Positions 7,691 to 15,925 of a stretch of 22,255 nt of DNA are shown here, piece after piece. The stretch lies in the NCBI GenBank assembly GCA_039812705.1, contig JBDIBA010000029.1:1-22255 (forward strand), written 5' to 3'. The DNA comes from JBDIBA01 sp039812705 (GTDB taxonomy: Bacteria; Actinomycetota; Acidimicrobiia; Acidimicrobiales; JBBSGY01). The notes below the pieces were generated by a model, which was given only the letters and a program-made list of their open reading frames with translations, had not been told where the DNA came from and did not search any database. A program made the position numbers and the translations under genes. Numbering within the stretch: the first letter of the stretch is position 1; every line of letters begins with the position of its first letter.

Positions 7691-7712
7691 GCGACGAGCC
7701 TCTAGGCGACGA
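7688..7712. repeat. 10-bp direct repeat spanning two convergent stop codons
   Basis: TAGGCGACGA occurs at 7688-7697 and again at 7703-7712. The first copy contains the plus-strand TAG stop; the second overlaps the complement of the mnmA stop. It may be a trace of a small duplication at the junction, or chance. Confidence 0.4.
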
Positions 7713-8736
7713 TTCCTCCGCCAAGGACCTCGTCACCGCTATACACAACAACGCTTTGGCCACGCGCCACTCGACGTTGAGGCTCATCAAAGATGATGTG
7801 GTCTCCGTTGAACGTCGCGCCGAGAGGAAGCCCGTGCGCACTCACCTGAGCAACAACAGTCGCACCTCCGAGCACCACCTCGTTGGTGAAACTCATTTCG
7901 GTTACATCGACTCGGCTTGTCATCAAGTCAGCAATGTTGCCGACCTTGACCACACCGGTTGCAACATCGACTTCGGTTGCGTAGCGCCGTTCTGCGGTGT
8001 TGCCACCCATGCCTTTGCGCTGCCCGACCGTCACCATTTCAACCGATGGCAAGGTTCCCAAGTCGTCACCAGTCTCGTGATCAATCAAGCGGGCCGGCTT
8101 CATTGGGATGCGGTCACCTAGAAACGCTGAGCGTCCGCCCTTTGACGTGATGAAACAAACGTCTTGACTGTCGGGTTTGCTAGCGGTTCTCAGCCCGCGC
8201 TCCGCGGCAATCTCGCGGACCTGCGACTTGTTCATGTGACCAACCGGCAAGAGCGTTCTGGCCAGTGCATCTTGCTTCATCATGTGCAGCACGTAGCTCT
8301 GGTCCTTGGCGGGGTCTGCGCCGCGCAACAACGCAAACCGACCATCGCGATTCTCAATGCGTGCGTGATGACCAGTTGCAATGGCATCAAAACCAAGGTC
8401 CAGCGCACGCTCCAAAAACACGTCGAACTTGATATGCCGATTGCACTCGATGCAGGGATTGGGCGTGTTGCCAACCGCGTGCGCGTTCACGTACGGGCCG
8501 ACAACCGACGCCATGAACTCTTCACCGAAGTTGAACACGTGATGCTTTATTCCCAACTGCTGCGCAACGCGGCGCGCGTCGTCAACATCTGCAATAGAGC
8601 AGCAACCAGAGTCGCTTGCGCCACCCCATAACTTCATGGTCGCGCCGACAACTTCATAACCTTCGTCCAACAACAACGCGGCCGTCACTGAAGAATCGAC
8701 ACCGCCAGACATGGCAACCAGCACTCGTTTGGTCAT
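7702..8736 (-). CDS. mnmA: tRNA-specific 2-thiouridylase MnmA
   Basis: A cytoplasmic enzyme that adenylates and thiolates U34 of tRNA-Lys, -Glu and -Gln to s2U, taking sulfur from a cysteine desulfurase. 344 residues, slightly shorter than the usual 360-370. The PP-loop SGGVDSS is at 10-16. TPNPCIECN (91-99) gives C95 and C98, where C98 aligns with the catalytic cysteine; the second catalytic cysteine is C194 in DVCFI. The central tRNA-binding part and the C-terminal beta-barrel are present. C95 replaces the aspartate of the E. coli enzyme, giving the CxxC plus distal Cys arrangement. ATG start with AGAAGGG about 7 bases upstream. The ATG overlaps the stop of the upstream cysteine desulfurase by four bases (ATGA), so the two are translationally coupled. 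This pairing supplies the sulfur donor next to the acceptor enzyme. Confidence 0.95.
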   Translation of the reverse strand: MTKRVLVAMSGGVDSSVTAALLLDEGYEVVGATMKLWGGASDSGCCSIADVDDARRVAQQLGIKHHVFNFGEEFMASVVGPYVNAHAVGNTPNPCIECNRHIKFDVFLERALDLGFDAIATGHHARIENRDGRFALLRGADPAKDQSYVLHMMKQDALARTLLPVGHMNKSQVREIAAERGLRTASKPDSQDVCFITSKGGRSAFLGDRIPMKPARLIDHETGDDLGTLPSVEMVTVGQRKGMGGNTAERRYATEVDVATGVVKVGNIADLMTSRVDVTEMSFTNEVVLGGATVVAQVSAHGLPLGATFNGDHIIFDEPQRRVARGQSVVVYSGDEVLGGGIVA

Positions 8737-9884
8737 GCGCTGACCCTTCTTCTTGACGACAACCGCTCTACAGCAGAGGGAATGATTCGCAACGCCTCAT
8801 CAACATCATTCAGCGTTGACGTGCGCCCCAGAGTCAAACGCACGCCATTGCGCGCGTGGCGCTCGTCTAGACCAAGTGCCATGAGCACATGGCTTGGCTG
8901 CATTGCACCTGAAGCACATGATGCACCCGCAGATGCAAACAACCCCGCTTCATCGCACATGAACAACAACGACTCAGAGTCGATGTCGTCGAAAGTCACA
9001 TGAGCATGACCAGCAACCGTCGACTGACGTGGAACGGTTTCGCGCACGCCTTCACAAGCAGCCGGTAAGCCGTCAAGCAGTGCGTCGCGAAGTTGCCGGA
9101 CGCGCGAGACAGTGGCTTCGCGCTCGGCAACCGTTTCGCGAAGAGCAACGCAAAATGCAGCAATGCCGGCAACGTTCTGCGTTCCGCTGCGAAGCTCGCG
9201 CTCCTGACCGCCGCCGACAATCTGCGCGGCAATCTTTGTTCCTTCGCGCACAACCAATGCACCCGTTCCCATCGGGCCACCAATCTTGTGAGCGCTGACA
9301 CTCAACAAGTGAGCGTCTTTGCAATGACTCGCAACGTCAAGCCACGCAACCGCCTGAACGGCATCTGTATGAACAACCGCTTGCGGCGCGCGGTTTGCAA
9401 CCGTGCGTGCAACCGTGCCGATGTCTTGGATGCCGCCCGTCTCGTTGTTGACAGCCATCACGGAAACAACAGACGTTGTGCCGTCTATCAACTCGGCCAA
9501 GTGGCCCATGTCCAGCTGGCCATCTGCCTTCACGCGCACAAAACGCCCGCCAAGACTTTCAACTGCGTTCAATACGGCGTGATGCTCGATGGCTGAGCAG
9601 ACAACGCCCGACCCATCGGACAAGTTGTCGTTGACGCGCGCAGCCCCAATGACACCCAAGTTGGCAGACTCGGTTCCGCCGCTTGTGAACACAAGTTCGC
9701 GAGGCGCAGCGCCAAGCAGTTCAGCAATTTCATCGCGGGCTTCTTCAATAATTGTTCGTGCTTGCTGAGCCGCGCCGTGTGCGCCTGATGGATTACCCGT
9801 AATCCTGCCCATGACATCAGCAGCGGTTTGAATTGCAGAATCGCGCATTACCGTTGTCGCTGCGTGATCAAGGTAAACGGACAT
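8733..9884 (-). CDS. iscS: Cysteine desulfurase (NifS/IscS family)
   Basis: A PLP enzyme that removes sulfur from cysteine as an enzyme-bound persulfide for tRNA thiolation and possibly Fe-S assembly. In the 383-residue form starting at MSVYLDHAATT: H101 in the SAIEHH motif, D174 in HTDAVQ, PLP lysine K200 in SAHK, RSGTQN at 232-237 and the catalytic cysteine C323 in ASCASGA. All are present. The frame is open for another 34 residues upstream (to 9986) but those do not resemble the family and would overlap the RDD gene, so the ATG at 9884 is preferred; no clear Shine-Dalgarno site precedes it. Its stop overlaps the mnmA start. MnmA is the most likely sulfur acceptor given the coupling; no iscU, sufB or rrf2-type regulator is in the window. 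Confidence 0.95.
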   Translation of the reverse strand: MSVYLDHAATTVMRDSAIQTAADVMGRITGNPSGAHGAAQQARTIIEEARDEIAELLGAAPRELVFTSGGTESANLGVIGAARVNDNLSDGSGVVCSAIEHHAVLNAVESLGGRFVRVKADGQLDMGHLAELIDGTTSVVSVMAVNNETGGIQDIGTVARTVANRAPQAVVHTDAVQAVAWLDVASHCKDAHLLSVSAHKIGGPMGTGALVVREGTKIAAQIVGGGQERELRSGTQNVAGIAAFCVALRETVAEREATVSRVRQLRDALLDGLPAACEGVRETVPRQSTVAGHAHVTFDDIDSESLLFMCDEAGLFASAGASCASGAMQPSHVLMALGLDERHARNGVRLTLGRTSTLNDVDEALRIIPSAVERLSSRRRVSA

Positions 9885-9934
9885 AGAGAAACCAAGTTTA
9901 CCGAGGAACCCGGCCCTATTGGCCGCCACGACGG

Positions 9935-10726
9935 CTAGCCGATGGGCTGACGATTGAAACGCGCCTGATAGGCGGCCGCAATGCAAAACAAATAGAGCTC
10001 GTTGGAAACCTCGGCCGGCTTAGTCAGCGCCAAACGGCTCTCGAGCTCGCCGACCACCACAGCTGCCACCTCTTGACGAGCGGAGGGCACCAACTTCGGC
10101 GCACGAACCAAATAGGCCCGCACGTTCGCATAGTCGACTGGTCGCAAACCCGTCGTATCGAGGCGAGCCATCAGGTCTTCGGTTCCCGCCGGAGCCTCAA
10201 AACGAATCGGCTGTGGAGGTTTCATGGCCTGGCGTTCACGGAACACGATCGTGCCGGCAACCATGTCGCCAAGGCGTTGGGTGCGCTTCGAACACGCCAT
10301 GGCGATCACTCCAACAACACCATATGTGCCGTCGATTTCGAAGATCCCAAGCGCCGCGCGGATGAAAGCGTGACGAAAGCGGATCGGGGCTCCCTGAATT
10401 GTCACCACCCGAATGCCCATGATGGCCTTGCCGGGCGTCTTGCCTCGCCAGACCGTTTCAAAGAACACCGGATACCCAAGGTATGAACCGAAAACCGCGA
10501 ACAGAAGCGCAACCACGAAAATCCAGTCGACAGCAACCATGGCGCCACCAACCGAAGCCGCTGCGGTGGTCGTCGCAATAACCAAAATTACTCGCAGGGT
10601 CATGTCGATCAGCGCCGCCGCCATGCGTGAACCCAACCCCGCCACATGGATATTCAGCACCGTGGCTTCTGGGGTCACCAGCTCATCAGTTACCGGTGGA
10701 TTGGTTCCGAGGAAAGTCTTTGGCAT
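9935..10726 (-). CDS. RDD-family membrane protein
   Basis: 263 residues. The RDD domain spans about 22-165: GLGSRMAAALID with R34 and D41, hydrophobic segments about 37-60, 67-90 and 123-144, the WRGKTPGKAIMGIRVV loop (93-108), and the closing RLGDMVAGTIV (151-161). The C-terminal 95 residues form a soluble cytoplasmic extension with helical character. RDD proteins are integral membrane proteins, some implicated in transport; the function of this one is unknown. It is divergent from the SpoIIM-like gene with only 41 bases between the start codons, the same arrangement as the RDD and SpoIIM-like genes in the Mycobacterium moxR2 region. ATG start without an evident Shine-Dalgarno site. Confidence 0.88.
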   Translation of the reverse strand: MPKTFLGTNPPVTDELVTPEATVLNIHVAGLGSRMAAALIDMTLRVILVIATTTAAASVGGAMVAVDWIFVVALLFAVFGSYLGYPVFFETVWRGKTPGKAIMGIRVVTIQGAPIRFRHAFIRAALGIFEIDGTYGVVGVIAMACSKRTQRLGDMVAGTIVFRERQAMKPPQPIRFEAPAGTEDLMARLDTTGLRPVDYANVRAYLVRAPKLVPSARQEVAAVVVGELESRLALTKPAEVSNELYLFCIAAAYQARFNRQPIG

Positions 10727-10755
10727 GTGATCCGCTGCGATTGGGGCCGGACCGC

Positions 10756-10761
10756 TACGGT
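10756..10761 (+). promoter_or_regulatory. Possible -10 element of a leaderless promoter (TACGGT)
   Basis: TACGGT fits the actinobacterial TANNNT -10 pattern and ends 6 bases before the GTG start of the SpoIIM-like gene. This is the spacing expected if transcription starts at the start codon. No Shine-Dalgarno site and no convincing -35 are seen in the 41-base divergent gap. Confidence 0.3.
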
Positions 10762-10767
10762 TGACCC

Positions 10768-11790
10768 GTGGACATTGACACCTACCTTGCCACCAACAGC
10801 AAGGATTGGAAGCGCCTGGACCAGCTTACGAAAGGTGGGCGACGAAAGCTCAACAGCCGCAGCCATTCCGAGATCCAAGAACTCACTGCGCTCTACCAAA
10901 AGACGTCATCAGCGCTTTCCTACTCTCGCAGCTACTTCAACGACCCCACTCTCAACGCCTACCTGTCCGCACTGGTGAACCGCGCCGGACAAACCATCTA
11001 CGGCACCCGCAAACGCAGCTGGCGCAATGTTGGGTCCTTCTTCACAATCACCTTTCCAGCGGCCTCCTGGCACATGCGAAAGATGTTGCTCGTTTCGGCG
11101 CTGCTGCTTTTCCTGCCAGCTCTTGTTGGCGGTGCGTGGATAGCCACAAACCAAGAGGCCCGCGACATCGCAATTCCGCCCGTCTTGGCCAAGCAATACA
11201 TAGAGGAAGACTTCGAGAGCTACTACCGCTCCGAGGAAGCCAGTCAGTTCTCCTCTGAAGTCATTACGAACAACATCATGGTTGGCGTCGTTGCATTTGG
11301 CGGCGGCATTGCCTTGGGCCTCCCCACGGTCTTCGCTTTGATCCTCAACGGGTTCAACGTGGGAATTGCCGGCGGTCTATTCGCGTACCACCATCAGCTG
11401 GACAAGTTCTTCGGCCTCATCCTGCCGCACGGCCTGCTTGAGCTCACCTGCGTTGTCTTTGCGGGCGCCGCGGGCTTGCAGTTGGGTTGGAGCATCATCG
11501 CGCCAGGCAACAGAACAAGGGTTCAGGCAATCGGCGAAGAGGGTCGCCGCGTGGCAACGGTTGTCATTGGCCTTTTCGTTTTCTTCACAATCTCAGGAAT
11601 CATCGAAGGTTTCGTCACCGGCCAACCTTGGCCGACCTGGATACGGGTCGGAATTGGCGTGATTGCCGAAATCCTGTTCTTGTCGTACGTCCATTTCGCT
11701 GGACGCAACGCAAAGAGACAGGGATACTCAGGCGAACTCGGCGAAACAGACACGCGTGGCTGGTCGCACCTCAGCTCGCAATCCTCGTAG
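10768..11790 (+). CDS. SpoIIM-like (stage II sporulation protein M family) membrane protein
   Basis: 340 residues with a cytoplasmic helical N-terminus (1-103) and about six membrane segments (near 105-126, 170-190, 193-208, 222-245, 262-282 and 292-311). The family signatures are an Asn pair NN at 168-169 before the second helix and LPHGLLEL at 219-226, which carries the conserved Pro-His-Gly...Glu. In Bacillus, SpoIIM works with SpoIID and SpoIIP in peptidoglycan remodelling. Non-sporulating actinobacteria keep a homologue next to RDD, DUF58 and MoxR genes, as here, where the role is unknown. GTG start; it may be leaderless. It is convergent with the DUF58 gene, 48 bases apart. Confidence 0.88.
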   Translation: MDIDTYLATNSKDWKRLDQLTKGGRRKLNSRSHSEIQELTALYQKTSSALSYSRSYFNDPTLNAYLSALVNRAGQTIYGTRKRSWRNVGSFFTITFPAASWHMRKMLLVSALLLFLPALVGGAWIATNQEARDIAIPPVLAKQYIEEDFESYYRSEEASQFSSEVITNNIMVGVVAFGGGIALGLPTVFALILNGFNVGIAGGLFAYHHQLDKFFGLILPHGLLELTCVVFAGAAGLQLGWSIIAPGNRTRVQAIGEEGRRVATVVIGLFVFFTISGIIEGFVTGQPWPTWIRVGIGVIAEILFLSYVHFAGRNAKRQGYSGELGETDTRGWSHLSSQSS

Positions 11791-11822
11791 TCGGCGCAAT
11801 AACTCGCAATAACCCGTGGCGC

Positions 11823-11839
11823 ACTGCGCAAGACGCAGT
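11823..11839. terminator. Small hairpin between convergent genes
   Basis: ACTGCG (11823-11828) and CGCAGT (11834-11839) can pair around a five-base loop in the 48-base gap between the SpoIIM-like and DUF58 stop codons. The stem is short and no T run follows on either strand, so a terminator role is only weakly supported. Confidence 0.25.
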
Positions 11840-13176
11840 TACAGAGACCCCGCGGCTTTGATATCCAAGTATGCGTCGACAACGGCGTTCGTCAGCTTCT
11901 TGGGTTCACGGTCCACAACCTTTACGCCGCGCGAAGTCAACATGGCCTTGAAGCGCCTGCGATCATCGAGTGCCTGAATGGCAGACGCTTTGCGAAACGC
12001 CTTGTTGGTCTCGACAGGAAGCCCGTTGGCCCACTCTTCAACGCGAGGGTCGCCCACACCGGCGACAATCACCTTGTGCGTTCGCAGCAACAAAGGCAAC
12101 ACATCGGGCAATGCCCCCGACGCAGACTGGACTCCAAGGTCAGTAATCAAAACGACCAACGCCCTGCGACGGTGTCGCATGAGCGTGTGCACAAACGCAG
12201 CGCGATAGTCGCTTTCGACAAGGCGAGGCTCCAGCTGAAATACGGCTTCAACCAAGCCGTCAGTCTGCCGCTTACCTGACTTGCCCAACACTTCAACTTG
12301 CACGCGATCGTCAAATGCCAGAAGCGAAACCCGGTCACCCAAGTGACCAGCGATGGTTGAGAGAGCAAACGTCGCGTCAAAGGCATGGTCAAGACGACTT
12401 TGACCCTGGATCTGGCTCGCCATTGAGCGACCCGTGTCCAACAGCACAACAACTTCCTGGTTGCGCTCCGCACGATAAGTACGCACGATCGGCTTGGTGG
12501 AACGCGCGGTCGCAGCCCAATCGATAAAACGAAAATCATCATCGGGCCCGTACTCGCGAAGCTGATCAAAGTCGGTTCCACCACCACGCGAACGCACTGA
12601 CCGCGCGCCTTCGTCCAACAGCGTGTTCTCAATTCGCAACTGAGCTTCGCGCCGCGACGCAACCGACGGATACACCTTGAGATTGTCAACAACCGAGCGT
12701 CTGAACTGTCGGATCGAAAGACCAAGTGGCCCATACATGCGAACAGTCACTTCTTGAAGCGCGAACTCTCCCCGCCGCGTCGGGCGAATGGTCGACTCAA
12801 ATCGCTTGGATTCCTTGGACTTGAACCGAGACTGAAACTCGGTTTTATCAATTCCCAATGAGCCAGCCACAGAGTCGCGAAACCGCAAACGAACATTGCG
12901 ACCGAGGCCATTTTTCACCGTCCATGTAATCGGCGCCGTGCGATCCAGCGAAATCGCGCCGTCATAGCTGCGTGTGATGTCAATCAAACGGGCGCCCCTA
13001 GACACCAAGAAGTCAATCCACGCAATCAACAAGATGATCGCGTCGATGACCAAGACAATCCACGGCTGACGCGGAAACAACAAGACAATTGGCGTCACTG
13101 CAACCAAAAGCAGCACAAGGCGACCCGTTGGCATTGGCCAATGCGAAACCTTTGTCGCCACTCCTGCGTCACTCAT
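11839..13176 (-). CDS. DUF58 protein with vWA-like fold
   Basis: 445 residues. Two transmembrane helices near the N-terminus (about 18-36 and 38-58) are followed by a beta-rich domain (about 70-195). The DUF58 signature then appears: GGGTDFDQLREYGPDDDFRFIDW (split here as 198-206 and 207-220). A vWA-like domain begins with LLDTGRSM at 245-252 (D247, G249, S251 at the metal-site position). The family almost always travels with MoxR ATPases, which are thought to remodel vWA-bearing partners; this one sits directly downstream of moxR, 10 bases away. The Shine-Dalgarno site AAGGA overlaps the moxR stop codon. The target process is unknown; an envelope function is inferred from the membrane anchor and neighbours. 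Confidence 0.9.
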   Translation of the reverse strand: MSDAGVATKVSHWPMPTGRLVLLLVAVTPIVLLFPRQPWIVLVIDAIILLIAWIDFLVSRGARLIDITRSYDGAISLDRTAPITWTVKNGLGRNVRLRFRDSVAGSLGIDKTEFQSRFKSKESKRFESTIRPTRRGEFALQEVTVRMYGPLGLSIRQFRRSVVDNLKVYPSVASRREAQLRIENTLLDEGARSVRSRGGGTDFDQLREYGPDDDFRFIDWAATARSTKPIVRTYRAERNQEVVVLLDTGRSMASQIQGQSRLDHAFDATFALSTIAGHLGDRVSLLAFDDRVQVEVLGKSGKRQTDGLVEAVFQLEPRLVESDYRAAFVHTLMRHRRRALVVLITDLGVQSASGALPDVLPLLLRTHKVIVAGVGDPRVEEWANGLPVETNKAFRKASAIQALDDRRRFKAMLTSRGVKVVDREPKKLTNAVVDAYLDIKAAGSL

Positions 13177-13183
13177 GAGTCAG

Positions 13184-13188
13184 TCCTT
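13184..13188 (-). promoter_or_regulatory. Ribosome binding site AAGGA of the DUF58 gene
   Basis: AAGGA lies 7 bases upstream of the ATG at 13176 and is built into the moxR stop region (TAAGGA). Termination of moxR and initiation of the next gene are therefore adjacent. Confidence 0.6.
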
Positions 13189-14167
13189 AGCGAGGCACTG
13201 CAACGGTTGCCATTACGCCATCAAGGACTCCGTCACCGTCGACGCCTTCAAGCGCGATGTCTGGACGAATCGCAATGCGGTGGCGCCATGTCGGCTTCAC
13301 CATCACCTTTACATCGTCAGGCGTTACGAACGTCGAACCACGCAACCACGCCCAAGCTCGCGCAGAGTGCAACAACATGGCCGCACCACGAGTCGAAACA
13401 CCGAGCGACAACGACGGCGAAGTTCGCGTTGCACGCGCAAGAGCAACGATGTACTCCTGAACTTTTGGATCAACCGTCAACGCGGCAACCTCTTTGCGAG
13501 CCGTAATCAAGTGCTGCGCGCTGGCAACAGGCTTTATCTCAACTGCCGTAACACTGCTTGAGTCGCTTGCTTCGGCGTGTCGACCAAGCACTGCAACTTC
13601 TTGGGCCTCGGTCGGGTAATCGACGTTCAGCTTGAACATGAAACGGTCAAGCTGCGCTTCGGGAAGCGGATACGTGCCCTCATATTCAACGGGGTTTTGC
13701 GTTGCAACAACAAAGAACGGGTCTGGCAGGCTCAGAGTTTGTCCACTGGTTGTCACCTGGAACTCGCCCATGGCCTCGAGCAACGCCGACTGTGTCTTTG
13801 CTGGGGTTCGGTTGATCTCGTCAGCCAACAACAGATTTGTGAAGATTGGGCCTTGGCGAAACTCAAAAGACTTGGTTTTCAGCTCTGGCCTATAGATCAT
13901 CTGGCCGGTGATGTCGGACGGCATGAGATCAGGTGTGAACTGCACGCGCCTGAAATCAAGGTCTAACGCCGCAGCAAGGGACTTGACCAAGAGGGTCTTT
14001 GCCACACCCGGAACGCCTTCCAACAACACGTGTCCGCGCACAAGCAAAGCCGCAACCAAACCGGTTACGGCGGGATCTTGACCCTCAACAACCTTGTGGA
14101 CCTCTTTGCGAAGCGCAAGGATTGCACTTCGCGCAGGCGATGCGTTGGGTTCTAGTTCATCTGACAT
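13187..14167 (-). CDS. MoxR-family AAA+ ATPase
   Basis: 326 residues, the typical length for MoxR. Walker A GVPGVAKT at 51-58, Walker B LLLADEINR at 112-120, sensor 1 ATQNP near 155-159, and LDRFMFKL with the arginine-finger region just after. The C-terminal lid helices are present. MoxR ATPases act as chaperones that mature or activate protein complexes, usually with a vWA-domain partner. Here the partner would be the DUF58 protein immediately downstream. The start overlaps the end of the upstream DUF4350 gene by 11 bases. A consensus AGGAGG is placed 6 bases before the ATG, the strongest ribosome binding site in the operon, so this protein is probably made in the largest amount. Confidence 0.95.
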   Translation of the reverse strand: MSDELEPNASPARSAILALRKEVHKVVEGQDPAVTGLVAALLVRGHVLLEGVPGVAKTLLVKSLAAALDLDFRRVQFTPDLMPSDITGQMIYRPELKTKSFEFRQGPIFTNLLLADEINRTPAKTQSALLEAMGEFQVTTSGQTLSLPDPFFVVATQNPVEYEGTYPLPEAQLDRFMFKLNVDYPTEAQEVAVLGRHAEASDSSSVTAVEIKPVASAQHLITARKEVAALTVDPKVQEYIVALARATRTSPSLSLGVSTRGAAMLLHSARAWAWLRGSTFVTPDDVKVMVKPTWRHRIAIRPDIALEGVDGDGVLDGVMATVAVPR

Positions 14168-15284
14168 TGACTACCTCCTGGTGCAGTCTTTCAATTTCTT
14201 GGCTCAGCGCAAGCAGCTGACTGCCATTGCTCACCGGAGAATCAACAAGCACATATCTCAAACGGCGCGGCTCAATGCCTGTGCGCGACTCAACGGTAGC
14301 CACCAAAGAGTCAGCGTCGAGGGTTGGGTCCGCACCGACGAGCAACGCAACTTTTCGACGCACGTCGCTGCGCAGTACCGCAGCCGTTGCATTTGTCTGA
14401 CCCGCTGTGTCCATCAATTCACCCTGGGCGACGACAAGCGCCGAAGCCGGCAGCTTCACGGGAAGGTCTTCGGTAACAAGACGACCAAAACGACGTCCGC
14501 GATTCAGCGCCAACACCACAAACACAACCACTACCTGCAACATGGCCATGTAGAACGCGGCGGGCACTACTTCCAACAACGACTTGTCGCTGAAGTTTGC
14601 GTCGTTACCCGGGTCCACAGATGGGTCGAGAATCTGCAGCGTTCCACCACCTTGAGCACCGATTAGGTTCGCAACAAGCACGGCATTGTCTTGTTCGCCA
14701 ATAAGCTCGTTTGTGAACATCTGGTCAGTGGTCAGCAGAATCATCCGGCCGAGACCAACGTGCTTCTCAACAGCAAAGTAAGTACTGGTGCCCGAGGGGA
14801 AACACCCAACGTCTGACTCAGATGCCTTCATCACCGGGTAAGTGCGCGACGAAGCGACTCGAACCGAACCAACACCTTGCGCCCAGCTTGCATTGCACTG
14901 CGGTTGCAGAACAGGGTTGTTGCGCGCGTCGTCACGAATGTCCTTGACATCGAGTTCGGCAGGAAATCTTCCTGCAGCGACAACGGTTCCACCCTGTTTA
15001 ACAAACTCAGCAAGGTCGGCTGAACCCAATGACGTAGACGACATGACCAAGACCGTCGAGCCTTGCTTCGGGTGTGCAGTGCGTTCGAGGTTGACGTTGT
15101 ACTGCTCCGTCAAACGGCGAAACGCGAGACCCCCCTGTTCTGATGGATCATCCAGAAACGGTTGGTCGCCGTTACCCCTGGCAGACAAGTAGGTCAGGTA
15201 GGCACTGGCGATAACGACAATCACCAACAACCAAGTAATTGGATGACGGAGAAACGTTGGCACTCGCGCGCGGCCCAACTTCAT
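14157..15284 (-). CDS. DUF4350 membrane protein
   Basis: 375 residues. One transmembrane helix near the N-terminus (about 15-34), an outer globular domain (about 38-235), a second helix (about 243-262), then a cytoplasmic basic/helical tail. The outer part reads like a DUF4350 domain: GGLAFRRLTEQY, STVLVMSSTSL, LAEFVKQGGTVVAAG and the later ILLTTDQMFTNELI. This is a Rossmann-like pattern related to the glutamine-amidotransferase-like fold. Two cysteines in that domain (C130 and C161) may form a disulfide. The gene overlaps DUF4129 at its start (ATGA) and moxR at its end. GGTGG lies 6 bases before the ATG. The function is not known; its constant company with MoxR and DUF58 is the best clue. 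Confidence 0.82.
   Translation of the reverse strand: MKLGRARVPTFLRHPITWLLVIVVIASAYLTYLSARGNGDQPFLDDPSEQGGLAFRRLTEQYNVNLERTAHPKQGSTVLVMSSTSLGSADLAEFVKQGGTVVAAGRFPAELDVKDIRDDARNNPVLQPQCNASWAQGVGSVRVASSRTYPVMKASESDVGCFPSGTSTYFAVEKHVGLGRMILLTTDQMFTNELIGEQDNAVLVANLIGAQGGGTLQILDPSVDPGNDANFSDKSLLEVVPAAFYMAMLQVVVVFVVLALNRGRRFGRLVTEDLPVKLPASALVVAQGELMDTAGQTNATAAVLRSDVRRKVALLVGADPTLDADSLVATVESRTGIEPRRLRYVLVDSPVSNGSQLLALSQEIERLHQEVVNVR
14174..14179 (-). promoter_or_regulatory. Consensus ribosome binding site AGGAGG of the MoxR gene
   Basis: AGGAGG with a 6-base spacer (TAGTCA) before the ATG at 14167. It lies inside the last codons of the DUF4350 gene and allows independent strong initiation of the ATPase. 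Confidence 0.8.
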
Positions 15285-15925
15285 TTTTCGCCACCGTCAA
15301 GCGCAGACAGAACGTCAATACCAAGTTGCTTCACGTCGGTCGCATCTTGTGCAGTTGCTCCGTGTCCACCAAACCAGACTCGATCAAACACCTCGGTCAA
15401 CTCGGCAAACGGTTTTGCAGCAGTTGGCTTTGATTGGCTCAACTCATTGCGGTACTCGCCCGTCGTGCGACCCGCCCGCAGCTGCAAGATGTCCCGCTTA
15501 CCCAAACGCAACAAGAGCGCTGAAAAGTAACTGCGCACTGCACCTTCGTAATCGCCCGTCCGCAACATCGAGTCGGCGTCGGCGTCCAACTCTTCTGCCG
15601 TGCGACCCGTTGGCGAAAGATCGACATGAACCGGGGCTCCCGCATCGCGACCAACGCTTCGCGTTAACAAGAACACGCCAACTGCCACAAAGACCAAGAA
15701 CCCAAGGCCAATCGCCAATGCAACCCAAGGATTTGACGAGCCCACCGCGACATAAGAAAGCACCCAGTCAAACGCGGCCATCAACGAACCAACGGGGTCT
15801 GTGATGATCTGAACAATCGGCGTGTACCAATACTCCTTCATGCCTGCAAAGTCAGGCGATGAGAGGATTTGGTCGACATCCGCATTTACCTTTTGCGGAT
15901 TGGCGACCGGACCCGGTTCAGCCAT
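15281..15925 (-). CDS. DUF4129 membrane protein
   Basis: 214 residues. The N-terminal 60 residues contain amphipathic stretches, a clear transmembrane helix lies at about 67-88, and the C-terminal domain (about 107-190) is DUF4129. Its features are GDYEGAVRSYFSALLLRL, LQLRAGRTTGEY at 148-158 and FAELTEVFDRVWFG near 173-186. In other bacteria this domain is found alone in MoxR operons or at the end of transglutaminase-like membrane proteins; no transglutaminase domain is present here. The gene overlaps its upstream neighbour by 8 bases and its downstream neighbour by 4, so tight co-translation is expected. Confidence 0.82.
   Translation of the reverse strand: MAEPGPVANPQKVNADVDQILSSPDFAGMKEYWYTPIVQIITDPVGSLMAAFDWVLSYVAVGSSNPWVALAIGLGFLVFVAVGVFLLTRSVGRDAGAPVHVDLSPTGRTAEELDADADSMLRTGDYEGAVRSYFSALLLRLGKRDILQLRAGRTTGEYRNELSQSKPTAAKPFAELTEVFDRVWFGGHGATAQDATDVKQLGIDVLSALDGGEK

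Noticed and set aside
9885..9986. N-terminal extension of the cysteine desulfurase
   Set aside because: The extra 34 residues do not resemble the family, would overlap the RDD gene, and the MSVYLDHAATT start is the normal one.
12412..12442. Apparent loss of the first serine in the DUF58 metal-site motif (DTGRS)
   Set aside because: DUF58 proteins commonly deviate from the strict DxSxS pattern here, so it is not taken as evidence of a broken protein.
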